From: CAYWJT01 sp964458655
Lineage (GTDB): Bacteria; Acidobacteriota; Aminicenantia; Aminicenantales; Saccharicenantaceae
Assembly: GCA_964458655.1 (NCBI GenBank)
Contig: CAYWJT010000057.1
Coordinates: 1 to 17,495, forward strand
Reading direction: 5' to 3'
Length of the DNA stretch: 17,495 nucleotides
Numbering within the stretch: the first letter of the stretch is position 1; every line of letters starts with the position of its first letter. Below are positions 7,050 to 14,607 of the stretch, piece after piece. The notes beneath the pieces were generated by a model. It saw only the letters and a program-made list of their open reading frames with translations, ran no database searches and was not told the DNA's origin. Made by a program: the position numbers and the translations under genes.

Positions 7050-7670
7050 GTGGCTGGCTTCAGGCACGAAAGAGCGCTTCTCCGCAGGGGATACAGAAGG
7101 ATAGCCGGCGTCGACGAGGTCGGCCGGGGGGCGCTGTTCGGGCCGGTCGTGGCCGCGGCCGTCATCCTGCCCGAGGCCTGGGTCACGGGTCGGCCTCCCG
7201 CCTGGGCGCGGAAAATAGACGACTCCAAGCTCCTTTCCGCGACTAAAAGGATGGAGCTCGCGCTCCGTATCCTCAGGGAAGCGGAAGCGGTCGGGTTCGG
7301 TTTTGCGTTGCCGTCGGAGATCGATGACATGAACATCTTCAAGGCCTCGGCGCTGGCCATGGTCAGGGCGGTCGGCGACCTCTGCCTCGAGCCCGACTGC
7401 TTGCTGGTTGACGGCTTCGAGCTCAAAGATGTAAAGTATCCCCAGATGGCCCTCGTCAAAGGCGACAGGAAGAGCAAATCGATTGCGGCGGCGTCCGTGG
7501 CGGCCAAGGTCCTCAGGGACGACATCATCGAATCCATGGACGGCCTCTACCGCGGCTACGGGCTGGCACATAACAAGGGCTACGGGACCAGGTCCCATTA
7601 CTCGGCTTTGAATGAGAAAGGGCCCACCTGCCTCCACAGGTGGACCTTCAAACTCAGCGGGAAGGCGTGA
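7050..7670 (+). CDS. rnhB: Ribonuclease HII
   Basis: This 206-residue endonuclease removes ribonucleotides misincorporated in DNA and cleaves RNA-DNA hybrids. Active-site residues are present: D22 and E23 in GVDEVGRGALFGPV (20-33), D121 in LLVDG and D157 in ASVAAKVLRD. Family motifs DSKLLS (58-63) and NKGYGT (175-180) follow. The first motif departs slightly from the usual DEAGRGPLAGPV (Val for Ala, Ala-Leu-Phe for Pro-Leu-Ala). The start is GTG at 7050, 17 bp after rplS, with a weak AAGGCGAG about ten bases upstream. rnhB after rplS is a conserved gene order. Confidence 0.94.
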   Translation: MAGFRHERALLRRGYRRIAGVDEVGRGALFGPVVAAAVILPEAWVTGRPPAWARKIDDSKLLSATKRMELALRILREAEAVGFGFALPSEIDDMNIFKASALAMVRAVGDLCLEPDCLLVDGFELKDVKYPQMALVKGDRKSKSIAAASVAAKVLRDDIIESMDGLYRGYGLAHNKGYGTRSHYSALNEKGPTCLHRWTFKLSGKA

Positions 7671-7674
7671 GCGC

Positions 7675-9813
7675 ATGAACATCAAGGTCGACCGGGTCAA
7701 GGCGCTGGAGCTGGCCGAGAAATATGTCCGGCAGGGCAAGGTCAAGGAAGCCATCTCCCAGTACGAGAAGATAATCTCCGTGGAGCCGGAAGACGCCGCC
7801 ACGCTGAACATCATCGGCGACCTCTATTTCCAGGACCAGCGGCCGGAAGCAGCCGTCCGCTATTTCGTCCGGGCGACCGAGGAATACGAAAAAAAGGGCA
7901 TGTTCGCCCAGGCCCTGGCGGTCTACAAGAAGATCTACAAGTTGCGGCCCGACAATGTCGAGTACGCCCAGAAGCTCGGCGACCTCTACACCCGCGAAGG
8001 CTTCCTGGCCGACGCCAAGAAAGTGTTCATCTCAGCCGCCGAGCGCTGTCTCAAGAAGGACCGGGCCAACGACGCGGCCCGCATCCTGGAAAAGGTCGTC
8101 GTCCTGGACCGTGAGGACCTGGCCGCGCGGAAGCAGCTGGCCGAGGTCTACGGCAAGCTCGGTTTCGCCGAAGCCGGCTTGGAGCAGCTCAACGAGGCGG
8201 CCGAGATCCTCATCGCCAAGGGCGACTACGCCGCAGCCAGGAAGGTGCTCAAAGAAGCCCTGACCCAGAACCCGTCCGACATCAGGGCCGTCATGAACCT
8301 GGTCGAGGTCTTCAAGAAGGAGGGGCATCCCGACAAGGCCGTTGCGGCCGTCGAACAGAAGCTCGAGGAAAAGCCGGACGACATCCAACTCCTGAACCTG
8401 CTCGGCAACCTGCTGTTCGAGAAGGGCGAAGTCGAGAAGGCCGAGGCCGTCTTCTCCAGGATCGTCGACGGCCAGCCGATGAACGTCAACGCCCGCATCA
8501 AGCTCGGCCGCATACGCATCATGCAAGACAAGATCGACGAGGCCTTCGAGCTGTTCGGCCCTCTCGTCGACAGCCTGGTTAAGAAGCGCAAGGAGGAAAA
8601 GGCCATAGGTCTGCTGGGCCTGATCATCGAGGCCCGCCGCGACTATCTGCCGGCGCTGGAGCGCCTGGCCGCCATTTACAGGCTGAACCGGGACAGGAAG
8701 AAACTCGAGGTCGTCGACCGCGTCATCCTCAAGGAGCTCAGGGAAAAGGGCGACGAGGAGAAGATGCTGGCCGTGGTCAGGGAGCTCAGGGACATCTGCC
8801 CCGAGGACAGGCAGCTCGAGGATGAATACCGCGCGCTCGTCAGGACCGGCGAGCCGGTCCGGGAGAAAGAGGCCTCTCTCAGCCCGCCCCTGACGCCGCA
8901 GGACAGGCAGGCCATCGAGGAGACCATCGCCCAGGCCGACCTCTACCTTCAGAACGGCCTGGTCAGGAACGCCCGACGCATCCTCGAGAACCTGAAGCTG
9001 CGCTACCCGGAAGAGGAGCAGATCCAGCAGAAGCTGGCGGCCCTGGACCAGGTCCGAACCCACATAGACGAGGAAGAGCTGCGCCGCCGGGTGGAGCAGA
9101 CGAGCGTCCTGGAGACCAAGATAAAGGAGAAGCCGTCAGTCCCCGGCCGGGGCGTCGAGTTCGAAAGGGCCCTGAATTCCTTCCCCAAGCATGTCGTCGA
9201 GGGGGACAAGGTCTCGCCCGCCGACGTTTTCGCCGAGACCGACATCATCCCCTTCATCCCCTCCGAGGAAGCGACTTTCCGCTATTACGACCTGAGCGAG
9301 ACCATCACGGAAGAGCTGCGCATGTTGAGGATGTCCTATGAGCAGCAGGCTCAGGGCGAGACGCCCCAGATGGAGCGGGAGCTGTCCAACATCGTCGAGG
9401 AGTTCCGCCGCGACCTCAGGCTCAAGGTCAAGGCCGACGACTGCGACACGCACTTCAACCTGGGCATCGCTTTCATGGAGCAGGGCCTGCTCGACGCGGC
9501 CATCGAGGAGTTCTCGGCCGCGGCCCGCGACCGGAAGCTGGCCGTCGACTGCTTCAGCCTCATCAGCTACTGCCACAAGCAGAAGAGGAGCTTTGACGAA
9601 GCCCAGGACTGGCTGATGCGGGCCCTAGAGATGGTGCGCCGCGGCTCGGAGCAGTATTACGCCCTGAGGTACGACCTGGCCGAGGTGCTGGAGGGGGCCG
9701 ACAACGCCGAACAGGCCACGGCCCTGCTCCAGGAGATCATCGCCTGGAATCCCAGGTACCGCAACATCTCGAGCAAGGTCGAGCGCTTCGGCAAGAAGAC
9801 CGACGACATGTAG
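7675..9813 (+). CDS. Large tetratricopeptide-repeat protein
   Basis: This 712-residue protein is built mostly of TPR helices. I see a long N-terminal array (about residues 10-390) with repeated A-x-x-x-Y/F and L-G-x-L-Y patterns such as AISQYEKIISVEPED and LGNLLFEKGEVEKAEAVF. A short proline-bearing linker (395-410) follows, then a further repeat (about 415-460), a charged linker without repeats (465-565) and a C-terminal TPR block (570-700) with THFNLGIAFMEQGLLDAAIEEF. There is no signal peptide or membrane segment, so it should be cytoplasmic and act as a protein-protein scaffold. TPR proteins with similar C-terminal blocks occur in Myxococcota and Acidobacteriota, some in surface motility, but no function can be assigned. 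ATG 7675 lies 4 bp after the rnhB stop with GGGAAGG upstream. The reading frame continues upstream into rnhB, but the aligned spacing favours this ATG. It is the last gene of the ribosomal operon. Confidence 0.88.
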   Translation: MNIKVDRVKALELAEKYVRQGKVKEAISQYEKIISVEPEDAATLNIIGDLYFQDQRPEAAVRYFVRATEEYEKKGMFAQALAVYKKIYKLRPDNVEYAQKLGDLYTREGFLADAKKVFISAAERCLKKDRANDAARILEKVVVLDREDLAARKQLAEVYGKLGFAEAGLEQLNEAAEILIAKGDYAAARKVLKEALTQNPSDIRAVMNLVEVFKKEGHPDKAVAAVEQKLEEKPDDIQLLNLLGNLLFEKGEVEKAEAVFSRIVDGQPMNVNARIKLGRIRIMQDKIDEAFELFGPLVDSLVKKRKEEKAIGLLGLIIEARRDYLPALERLAAIYRLNRDRKKLEVVDRVILKELREKGDEEKMLAVVRELRDICPEDRQLEDEYRALVRTGEPVREKEASLSPPLTPQDRQAIEETIAQADLYLQNGLVRNARRILENLKLRYPEEEQIQQKLAALDQVRTHIDEEELRRRVEQTSVLETKIKEKPSVPGRGVEFERALNSFPKHVVEGDKVSPADVFAETDIIPFIPSEEATFRYYDLSETITEELRMLRMSYEQQAQGETPQMERELSNIVEEFRRDLRLKVKADDCDTHFNLGIAFMEQGLLDAAIEEFSAAARDRKLAVDCFSLISYCHKQKRSFDEAQDWLMRALEMVRRGSEQYYALRYDLAEVLEGADNAEQATALLQEIIAWNPRYRNISSKVERFGKKTDDM

Positions 9814-9889
9814 GCGCCGCCCACGCCGGTCTTTTCCAGCCGGGAGAACCAGCTTCTTATCGGGCCCGCCCGCCCGGCGCCCGGCGCTT

Positions 9890-11068
9890 TCAGAAGCCCA
9901 TTATCAAGCCGCTCCCGAAACGCAGGTGCCGGCCGAAATCGCCCCGGAAAATGTAGGTGGCCTCGGCCGTCAGGCGCACGTTCCGCCGGAGTAGGTAGCC
10001 GACGTGGAAGGTGGCCGATGTGTAGCGCAGGTCCTGCTGGTCGGAGTCGACCCAGTTGAACAGGCCGGCGGTGTAGAGACGGCTGTCGTCGCCCCTGGGG
10101 AGATAGACGAGCTCGGCGAAACCGCCCCGGGTCATGAATTTTTCCGGGGGGTTGATGAGCGCGAAATACGGGTTCGTGTCGCGGCGCTCCACGTACTGCA
10201 GGTTGAGCTCGAACTTGCCGGCCAGCGAAAAAGTCGCGTCGGCGCCCAGCATCCACATCTTGTTGAGCGCGCTCTCCGGCCTCTCGCGGCCCAGGTAGCC
10301 GAACAGGCCCAGCCGCGCCATTGGCGCGACGTCCTGCGAGACCCTGAGCAAGAAGTTCTTGTACTTGTCGTCGTCGAAGTTGCGGAAGACGTTGACGCCC
10401 CTGATGCCGGTGCCGTTCAGCACCTCGAAGGTCAGGTCGGTGCCCGTGGGCAGTCCGTAGGTCACCATTAGGCCGCGGTCGTAAGTCAGGGTCGCACGCG
10501 ACGCGCCGGGCGCCGCCTTGTAGATCATGTAGTCCTCGAACGGCAGACGCACTTCGCGCTTGAACAGCGGGTCGGAGACCTGGAACTGACCGACATAGAG
10601 GTCGAGGTCGGTCTTGAACAGGTCGCTGAACATGATGAAGGCGTCCTCGAGTCCGGCGATCTCGCCCCTCTCGCTCAGGAAGAAATAGAAATAGTAGGAC
10701 AGGTGCTTGGTGATCTCGCCGCCGGACAGGAACTTGATGATGTAGGGGGAGGTGAAGTCGAGCTTCCTGGAGTTGGAGTTGTTGTAGGCGAAGAATCCTT
10801 CCAGGCGCAGGGCGATGGGCAGCTCCCGCAGGAGCGTCAGCAGGCTGTCGCCCGTCGCTATCTCGGCCCGGGGCGTTTCCTTGTCCTTGATGACGAACCC
10901 GGCCGAGGCGAAATCCTCGCCGTAGGGTTTGAGCTTGGGGAAAGGGGCATGGCAGGTCTTGCAGGACTGGCTGTACTTGCGGGCGAAGGCCGGAATGGCC
11001 CGGGCGCTCGAGACCGTCAGGCAAAGGAGCGCCGCAAAGGCCAACGCGAGCTTCTGATGGCGTCCCAT
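9890..11068 (-). CDS. Outer-membrane fused monohaem cytochrome c-porin (Cyc2-like architecture)
   Basis: This 392-residue protein has a Sec signal peptide (about 1-24, ending SARA before IPAF), then a short cytochrome segment with one haem-binding CKTCH (C36, C39, H40) set in the frame AFARKY...FPKLKPYGEDF...GF. The rest (about 60-392) alternates polar and aromatic residues as expected for amphipathic strands and ends in Phe (LIMGF), the usual outer-membrane assembly signal. A single N-terminal haem joined to a porin is the design of Cyc2, the outer-membrane iron oxidase of iron-oxidising bacteria, and the residues around the haem resemble that group. Other members of this broad superfamily have no proven function, so direction and donor are open. 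At 392 residues it is at the small end. ATG 11068 has a perfect AAGGAGGTGA ribosome-binding site. The multihaem cytochrome gene ends 63 bp upstream on the same strand, so they are probably co-transcribed. Confidence 0.72.
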   Translation of the reverse strand: MGRHQKLALAFAALLCLTVSSARAIPAFARKYSQSCKTCHAPFPKLKPYGEDFASAGFVIKDKETPRAEIATGDSLLTLLRELPIALRLEGFFAYNNSNSRKLDFTSPYIIKFLSGGEITKHLSYYFYFFLSERGEIAGLEDAFIMFSDLFKTDLDLYVGQFQVSDPLFKREVRLPFEDYMIYKAAPGASRATLTYDRGLMVTYGLPTGTDLTFEVLNGTGIRGVNVFRNFDDDKYKNFLLRVSQDVAPMARLGLFGYLGRERPESALNKMWMLGADATFSLAGKFELNLQYVERRDTNPYFALINPPEKFMTRGGFAELVYLPRGDDSRLYTAGLFNWVDSDQQDLRYTSATFHVGYLLRRNVRLTAEATYIFRGDFGRHLRFGSGLIMGF

Positions 11069-11131
11069 GTCACCTCCTTGGGGCGGACCGCCGGTCGTCG
11101 AACCGGTCGTGCCGCTTCATTGCTCCAGGGG

Positions 11132-12493
11132 CTAATCCACGATCTTTATCGTATAGGTTTGCCTGTTGACCTCGATGACCTCGGACTCGTCCTCGGGGAC
11201 GCCGAGGAAATCGGCCACCGGCTTGACCAGCTTCTGGTAGTTGAGCACGGCCGTGACCTTGAGCTCGCCGGCCGGCAGGGTGTCGGGCAGGCGGAAGGTG
11301 CAGGTCTCGATTTTGGTCTCCCTGGGGCCGATGCGGTAGTCGACGCCGAGGCTCTTGGTGTTCCACTGCTGAATGGTCATGCGGCCCTGGGGGTCGAAGT
11401 AGGGCATGCGGAAGATGCGGTCGCCGGCGGGCACGCCGTCCCTCGGCACGCCTTTGAAGTCCGGCAGGTTGAGGCCGATGCCCATGTCCTGGTAGGCGAG
11501 GACGTCGGCGGCTATGGTGTAGTCCTCGCCCGGGAAGCCTTTCTTATCCACAGGCAGGTGATAGACCCGGCCCTTCGCGTCGGCCGCCTCGACGTGCATC
11601 CAGACGATGCGGTCCTCGACCGAACCTGTCGGGAACTTGTGGCCGGTCTTCTGGTTGAAAAGGACGATGGTGAAACGGACCGTGTCGCCGGGCTCGGCTT
11701 CGGTGATGTCGGCGTGGACGCGCAGCTCGACCGTTCCCCTGACCTTGCCGGCGTCGTGCGCTCCGTGAAAGAGGTGCTGGCGCACGTCCTGGTAGGTATT
11801 GCCCATGGCGGCCGACTTGCCCGGCGCGTAGGTCATGTGGCAGTCGTGGCACTTGACGCCTTCCCTGGCGTAGGGGCCGTCCTTCCACTCGAGCTGGGTG
11901 GACTTGACCCAAACGCCGTAGGGGCTCATCTCGTTGTGGCAGGTGCCGCAGAACTCGGCCTTGCTCAGGAATTCGGACTTGGACAGGTTGTGTTCGGGCG
12001 AGTTCTTGCCACCGCGGGGGCCGTATTTCGTCTTGCCCGGCACCGAGACCCAGTTGAAGTTGTAGGGGACGTCGCCCTCGAAGCCGGTGACCGTATGACA
12101 GACCTCGCAGGAGACCGATTCGTTGGCCCGGCTGCCCTTGGCCGGCAGGGGCGGCGGGACGTCGCCGGCGAGGAAGGCCAACGGTGTGTGGCAGCCGTTG
12201 CAGCCGGCCTTGACGCCGGTCACCACGCTGTCCTTCTCGGCCTGGGGGACGGCCAGCTTGAAGTACTCGATCTCGTCCCAGTGATGGGTGTAGGCCTGGG
12301 ACATCATGGCGTTCTGCCACTGACGGTAGATGTCGCCGTGGCAAGCGGTGCCGCAGAACTGCGGAGTCTGGTAGTCGCCGTACTTGCGGGTGCCCAGGGC
12401 CTGGTCGCCGGCCTTGGGCGCCTGGGCCAGGACCATGCCCAGCAGCAGGACGGCGCCGACCGATACGAATGCCGCGGAAAAGCGCTTGTTCAT
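11132..12493 (-). CDS. Periplasmic multihaem c-type cytochrome (four CXXCH plus one CX3CH)
   Basis: This 453-residue protein has a signal peptide (about 1-24, hydrophobic AAFVSVGAVLLLGMVLA). Haem sites are C47-X3-C51-H52 (CGTACH), then CNGCH (98-102), CEVCH (129-133), CGTCH (182-186) and CHDCH (215-219). The first site is followed by GDIYRQWQNAMMSQAYTHHW, like the CxxCHxxIYxQWxxSxHA pattern of cytochrome c554-type and related multihaem proteins. NQKTGHKFPTG (280-290), with H285, is a motif such proteins use near a haem. After about 250 the protein is strand-rich and haem-free, probably an immunoglobulin-like domain. The start is ATG 12493, with AAAGGAG upstream and the promoter close by. The frame runs 21 codons further upstream, but that segment lacks signal-peptide character and spans the promoter. 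It probably passes electrons to or from the downstream cytochrome-porin; this is inferred from gene order. Confidence 0.85.
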   Translation of the reverse strand: MNKRFSAAFVSVGAVLLLGMVLAQAPKAGDQALGTRKYGDYQTPQFCGTACHGDIYRQWQNAMMSQAYTHHWDEIEYFKLAVPQAEKDSVVTGVKAGCNGCHTPLAFLAGDVPPPLPAKGSRANESVSCEVCHTVTGFEGDVPYNFNWVSVPGKTKYGPRGGKNSPEHNLSKSEFLSKAEFCGTCHNEMSPYGVWVKSTQLEWKDGPYAREGVKCHDCHMTYAPGKSAAMGNTYQDVRQHLFHGAHDAGKVRGTVELRVHADITEAEPGDTVRFTIVLFNQKTGHKFPTGSVEDRIVWMHVEAADAKGRVYHLPVDKKGFPGEDYTIAADVLAYQDMGIGLNLPDFKGVPRDGVPAGDRIFRMPYFDPQGRMTIQQWNTKSLGVDYRIGPRETKIETCTFRLPDTLPAGELKVTAVLNYQKLVKPVADFLGVPEDESEVIEVNRQTYTIKIVD

Positions 12494-12527
12494 CCGGGGC
12501 TCCTTTTGCCGCTCTTGCCAGAAGACG

Positions 12528-12556
12528 ATTTTAGCAAAAGGCCGGAGGGTTCGCAA
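12528..12556 (-). promoter_or_regulatory. Promoter of the cytochrome/cytochrome-porin operon
   Basis: On the minus strand a -35 TTGCGA (plus coordinates 12551-12556) and a -10 TAAAAT (12528-12533) are separated by 17 bp. The predicted start near 12521 gives a leader of about 28 nt holding the AAAGGAG ribosome-binding site. The -35 is weaker than others in the window (TTGCGA versus TTGACA), which would allow activator control, but no operator is evident. Confidence 0.6.
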
Positions 12557-12642
12557 TCGTCACGGGTCGCCTTTGCGCGGGGCGGTCGCGGCGAGATCCG
12601 GCCGTTGTTTGAAGGAACGTGTAGCGTCCGTAAGGAGAGACG

Positions 12643-12670
12643 AAAAAAAGGCGGCGCCCGGGGCGCCGCC
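12643..12670 (-). terminator. Rho-independent terminator of the ECF sigma operon
   Basis: On the minus strand a perfect 9-bp stem GGCGGCGCC/GGCGCCGCC with a 3-nt loop (12650-12670) is followed at once by seven U residues (A-run at 12643-12649 on plus). It begins about 30 bp after the stop of the secretin-N-domain gene and ends that operon before the cytochrome promoter. It is the strongest terminator in the window. Confidence 0.9.
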
Positions 12671-12699
12671 CTTGCCGGTCAAATCGATCGGCCGCGGCT

Positions 12700-13455
12700 T
12701 CAGTCCGTCGCTTTGGCCGAGATGATGAGGATGACGCCCTTGTCCCCGCCACCCAGCCGGGAGACTCCGACGACCGTCCTGTCGCCGGACCTGATGTTGA
12801 GCGTGCTGGAGAGGAGCTTCCGGACGGCGGCTTCCGGTTTCATCGCTTTGGTCTGCGCGGCGGCCTCCGCCCTGACGATCTGACGCAGCATGACCTCGAC
12901 TTTGATCATGTCGAGCGGCTTCTCCCGGGTTACTTCCGGCCGCAGGACGAGCTCGAAATCAGCCTGCTTGCCCATGACCACCTGGGCCGATTCACCAGAT
13001 AAGCCGCGGACCATGGTCGAGTCGAGCAGGGCGTAGTTCTTGAAACGCAGCAGGCTCCGCAGCTCCTTGATGACCGGGTCGCTCTGGAGCTCGGGGTCGG
13101 TCCGGCCCTGGTCGTCTGAACCGAGGACGAGATGCACTGTGAACAGGACGTCGGCCGACTTGATGTCGATCTCACGTATCGCGGCCAGCATCCGGGAGAC
13201 GTTTTCCGGCAGGTCGCTGACGGTGATGATGCTGTCCCTCGAGTCCGGGCTGTAGTCGAGATGGCCGCGTTCGCTCCGGAAGGCGAGGAGCAGCGGGATG
13301 ACGCTCTTGGGCTTGACGTACTTGAGACGGACTATCTCGGTCTTGAAACCCGCGGTCGAGACCGACTGCGCCTGCCCCGCTTCTTCGGCGGCGGCCGGCG
13401 CGAGCGCCGCGGCCAGGACGGCCAGGAGCGCTGTCACGAGGACGGCTTTTCTCAT
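12700..13455 (-). CDS. Exported protein with a secretin N-domain, no secretin channel
   Basis: This 251-residue protein has a signal peptide (about 1-23). Residues 37-97 resemble a secretin short (N) domain: FKTEIVRLKYVKPKSVIPLL, then a turn, DSRDSIITVSDLPENVSRML and IREID. Secretins of type II, III and IV pilus systems carry repeats of this domain before the channel. The remainder (100-251) has the blocks LDSTMVRGLSGESAQVVMGK, LRPEVTREKPLDMIKVEVML and NIRSGDRTVVGVSRLGGGDKGVILI, reminiscent of segments near the secretin core, but it is too short to form the channel. It is probably a soluble periplasmic protein. ATG 13455 has AGGAGA upstream; a longer in-frame start at 13473 would overlap the anti-sigma gene. 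It follows the anti-sigma gene by 2 bp, so it is likely the output or partner of that regulatory cassette. Confidence 0.72.
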   Translation of the reverse strand: MRKAVLVTALLAVLAAALAPAAAEEAGQAQSVSTAGFKTEIVRLKYVKPKSVIPLLLAFRSERGHLDYSPDSRDSIITVSDLPENVSRMLAAIREIDIKSADVLFTVHLVLGSDDQGRTDPELQSDPVIKELRSLLRFKNYALLDSTMVRGLSGESAQVVMGKQADFELVLRPEVTREKPLDMIKVEVMLRQIVRAEAAAQTKAMKPEAAVRKLLSSTLNIRSGDRTVVGVSRLGGGDKGVILIISAKATD

Positions 13456-13457
13456 GT

Positions 13458-13940
13458 CTATTCTCCTTTCCATTCGAAATCGCTGTCAAGGAACCAGGTC
13501 ACCTGAAGGCCGGTCTCCGGCGAGACCAGGACCATCGAGATGACCTGTTTCGGCCGGGCCTCGGCGGACCCGGCGCCGGGCCCGATGACGGGCGGCGCGG
13601 GCCTGCGGAAGGCCCTGTCGAAAAGGGCGAAAGTCAGCAAGACCGCGAGCATGACCAGCGCCGCGGCCGGGGCCGGCCTGAGGAGGAAGGGCCGGCGACG
13701 TTCCGCGGCCGCGCGCGAGACCGCGCTCGCGACCAGGCTCTCGAACTCGCCGGGCTTCCAGCGGGGCGCCGTTTGGGTTGCCTCCGCGCGCAGCCGGGCC
13801 AGGGCGGAGGCGGTCTCCTCAAAGTGCCGGCGGCAGCCCGCACAGCGCTCGATGTGAGCGGCCGTTTGGGCGGCCCGCCGGACTGGAAGATCGCCGCCAG
13901 CCAGGAGAGGGATGAGCTTTCTCGCTTTTCCGCATCTCAT
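13458..13940 (-). CDS. Zinc-finger anti-sigma factor, membrane-anchored
   Basis: This 160-residue protein begins with a zinc-binding anti-sigma module: C3, then H29-X3-C33-X2-C36 (HIERCAGC), the HXXXCXXC signature of ZAS/zf-HC2 domains that hold an ECF sigma factor inactive. An Ala/Arg-rich linker leads to one transmembrane segment at about 90-107 (PAAALVMLAVLLTFALF). A short C-terminal part (about 110-160) would lie in the periplasm and contains ISMVLVSPETGLQVTWFLD, which looks conserved rather than random. That tail could sense a signal or bind the periplasmic protein encoded next. ATG 13940 has AAGGAGGG upstream, 13 bp after the sigma stop. Confidence 0.85.
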   Translation of the reverse strand: MRCGKARKLIPLLAGGDLPVRRAAQTAAHIERCAGCRRHFEETASALARLRAEATQTAPRWKPGEFESLVASAVSRAAAERRRPFLLRPAPAAALVMLAVLLTFALFDRAFRRPAPPVIGPGAGSAEARPKQVISMVLVSPETGLQVTWFLDSDFEWKGE

Positions 13941-13953
13941 AGCTTTCCCTCCT

Positions 13954-14499
13954 TCAGCCGCCCTGTCCGAGCAGCGCGTCGCGGATCTTCTTCCGAGCCG
14001 AGCAAAGCCTGACCCGGACGGCGACGCTGGAACGGTTGAGTATCTCGGCGGTTTCCTTTATGTCCAGACCCTCGAGGTCGCGCAATATGAACACTTCGCG
14101 CTCCCCCTCGGTCAGCAGGCCGAGGCATCTTTCGAGCTCGATACGAAGGCCGCCCGCCGGGTCGCCGGGTTCCTGAGACGAGGCCGTCGGGCCGCTTTCG
14201 AGCGCTTCGCGGACGCGGCGCTCTCTCCGCTTCCGTCTCAGGCAATCCCGGGCCGTGTTGGCCGTGATGGTCAGAAGCCAGTTCCTGAAGCTGCGGCGGG
14301 GGTCGAAGACGGCAAGATGCCGGAAGGCCTTGAGCAGGGCTTCCTGGACGGCTTCCCTGGCTTCTTCCGCGTCGCCTGTCAGGCGCAGGGCGACGGACAG
14401 GAGCGTCCCGGCATAAGGAGAGACGAGCGGCCCGAAGGCTTCGCTGTTTCCGGACAGGACCATCGCAACGAGCTCCGATTCCTTTTTGTCCATCCGCAT
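13954..14499 (-). CDS. ECF-family RNA polymerase sigma factor
   Basis: This 181-residue sigma factor consists only of regions 2 and 4. Region 2 (about 10-90) includes the -10-melting segment with GDAEEAREAVQEALLKAFRHL and SFRNWLLTITANTARDCLRRKRR. Region 4 (about 120-175) has LTEGEREVFILRDLEGLDIKETAEIL and a helix-turn-helix ending SVAVRVRLCSARKKIRD. It lacks region 1.1 and region 3, as ECF factors do. There are two possible ATGs (14499 and 14493), both downstream of GGGG. It heads a three-gene cassette with its anti-sigma factor and an exported protein. It is divergent from perR across an AT-rich region of about 135 bp. I see no convincing promoter of its own, nor a clear auto-regulated ECF promoter. 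Confidence 0.9.
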   Translation of the reverse strand: MRMDKKESELVAMVLSGNSEAFGPLVSPYAGTLLSVALRLTGDAEEAREAVQEALLKAFRHLAVFDPRRSFRNWLLTITANTARDCLRRKRRERRVREALESGPTASSQEPGDPAGGLRIELERCLGLLTEGEREVFILRDLEGLDIKETAEILNRSSVAVRVRLCSARKKIRDALLGQGG

Positions 14500-14566
14500 A
14501 TGTATACCCCGGGCCGAAGCCGGATGTTACCCGGCGCGCCGCTTTCATGAATATATCAGAAAAAGC

Positions 14567-14595
14567 TTGACAAAAGCATAATTTATAATTATTAT
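14567..14595 (+). promoter_or_regulatory. perR-peroxiredoxin promoter
   Basis: TTGACA (14567-14572) matches the -35 consensus perfectly and TATTAT (14590-14595) matches the -10 at five of six positions; the spacer is 17 bp. The predicted start near 14602 gives a 33-nt leader. A near-consensus Per box covers the -10, so bound PerR would block RNA polymerase. Confidence 0.8.
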
Positions 14596-14597
14596 TA
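14583..14597 (+). promoter_or_regulatory. Per box (PerR operator) over the perR -10 element
   Basis: The 15-mer TTATAATTATTATTA matches the Per box consensus of Bacillus PerR (TTATAAT-N-ATTATAA) at 13 of 14 defined positions. The single mismatch is in the right arm. It lies across the -10 element of perR, the expected place for auto-repression relieved by peroxide. The match is seen directly; binding is inference from the family. Confidence 0.7.
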
Positions 14598-14607
14598 AAT
14601 AGAAATG

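Noticed and set aside
9814..9889. A terminator between the convergent TPR and cytochrome-porin genes
   Set aside because: GC-rich repeats allow short stems, but no stem is followed by a T-run on either strand.
11069..11131. A separate promoter for the cytochrome-porin gene
   Set aside because: No TTGACN-like element with a suitable -10 is present; only a short direct repeat CCGGTCG occurs. Co-transcription with the upstream cytochrome is simpler.
10703..12883. A 726-codon open frame on the plus strand
   Set aside because: It runs antisense through both cytochrome genes. Its product is rich in Gly, Val, Leu, Asp and His without domain features, as expected of a mirror frame in GC-rich DNA.
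14500..14566. Promoter elements for the ECF sigma gene (TTGTCA on minus near 14570, GTAACA/GTATAC near 14505-14530)
   Set aside because: TTGTCA has no good -10 at the right spacing, and the second pair would place the transcript start inside the coding sequence.
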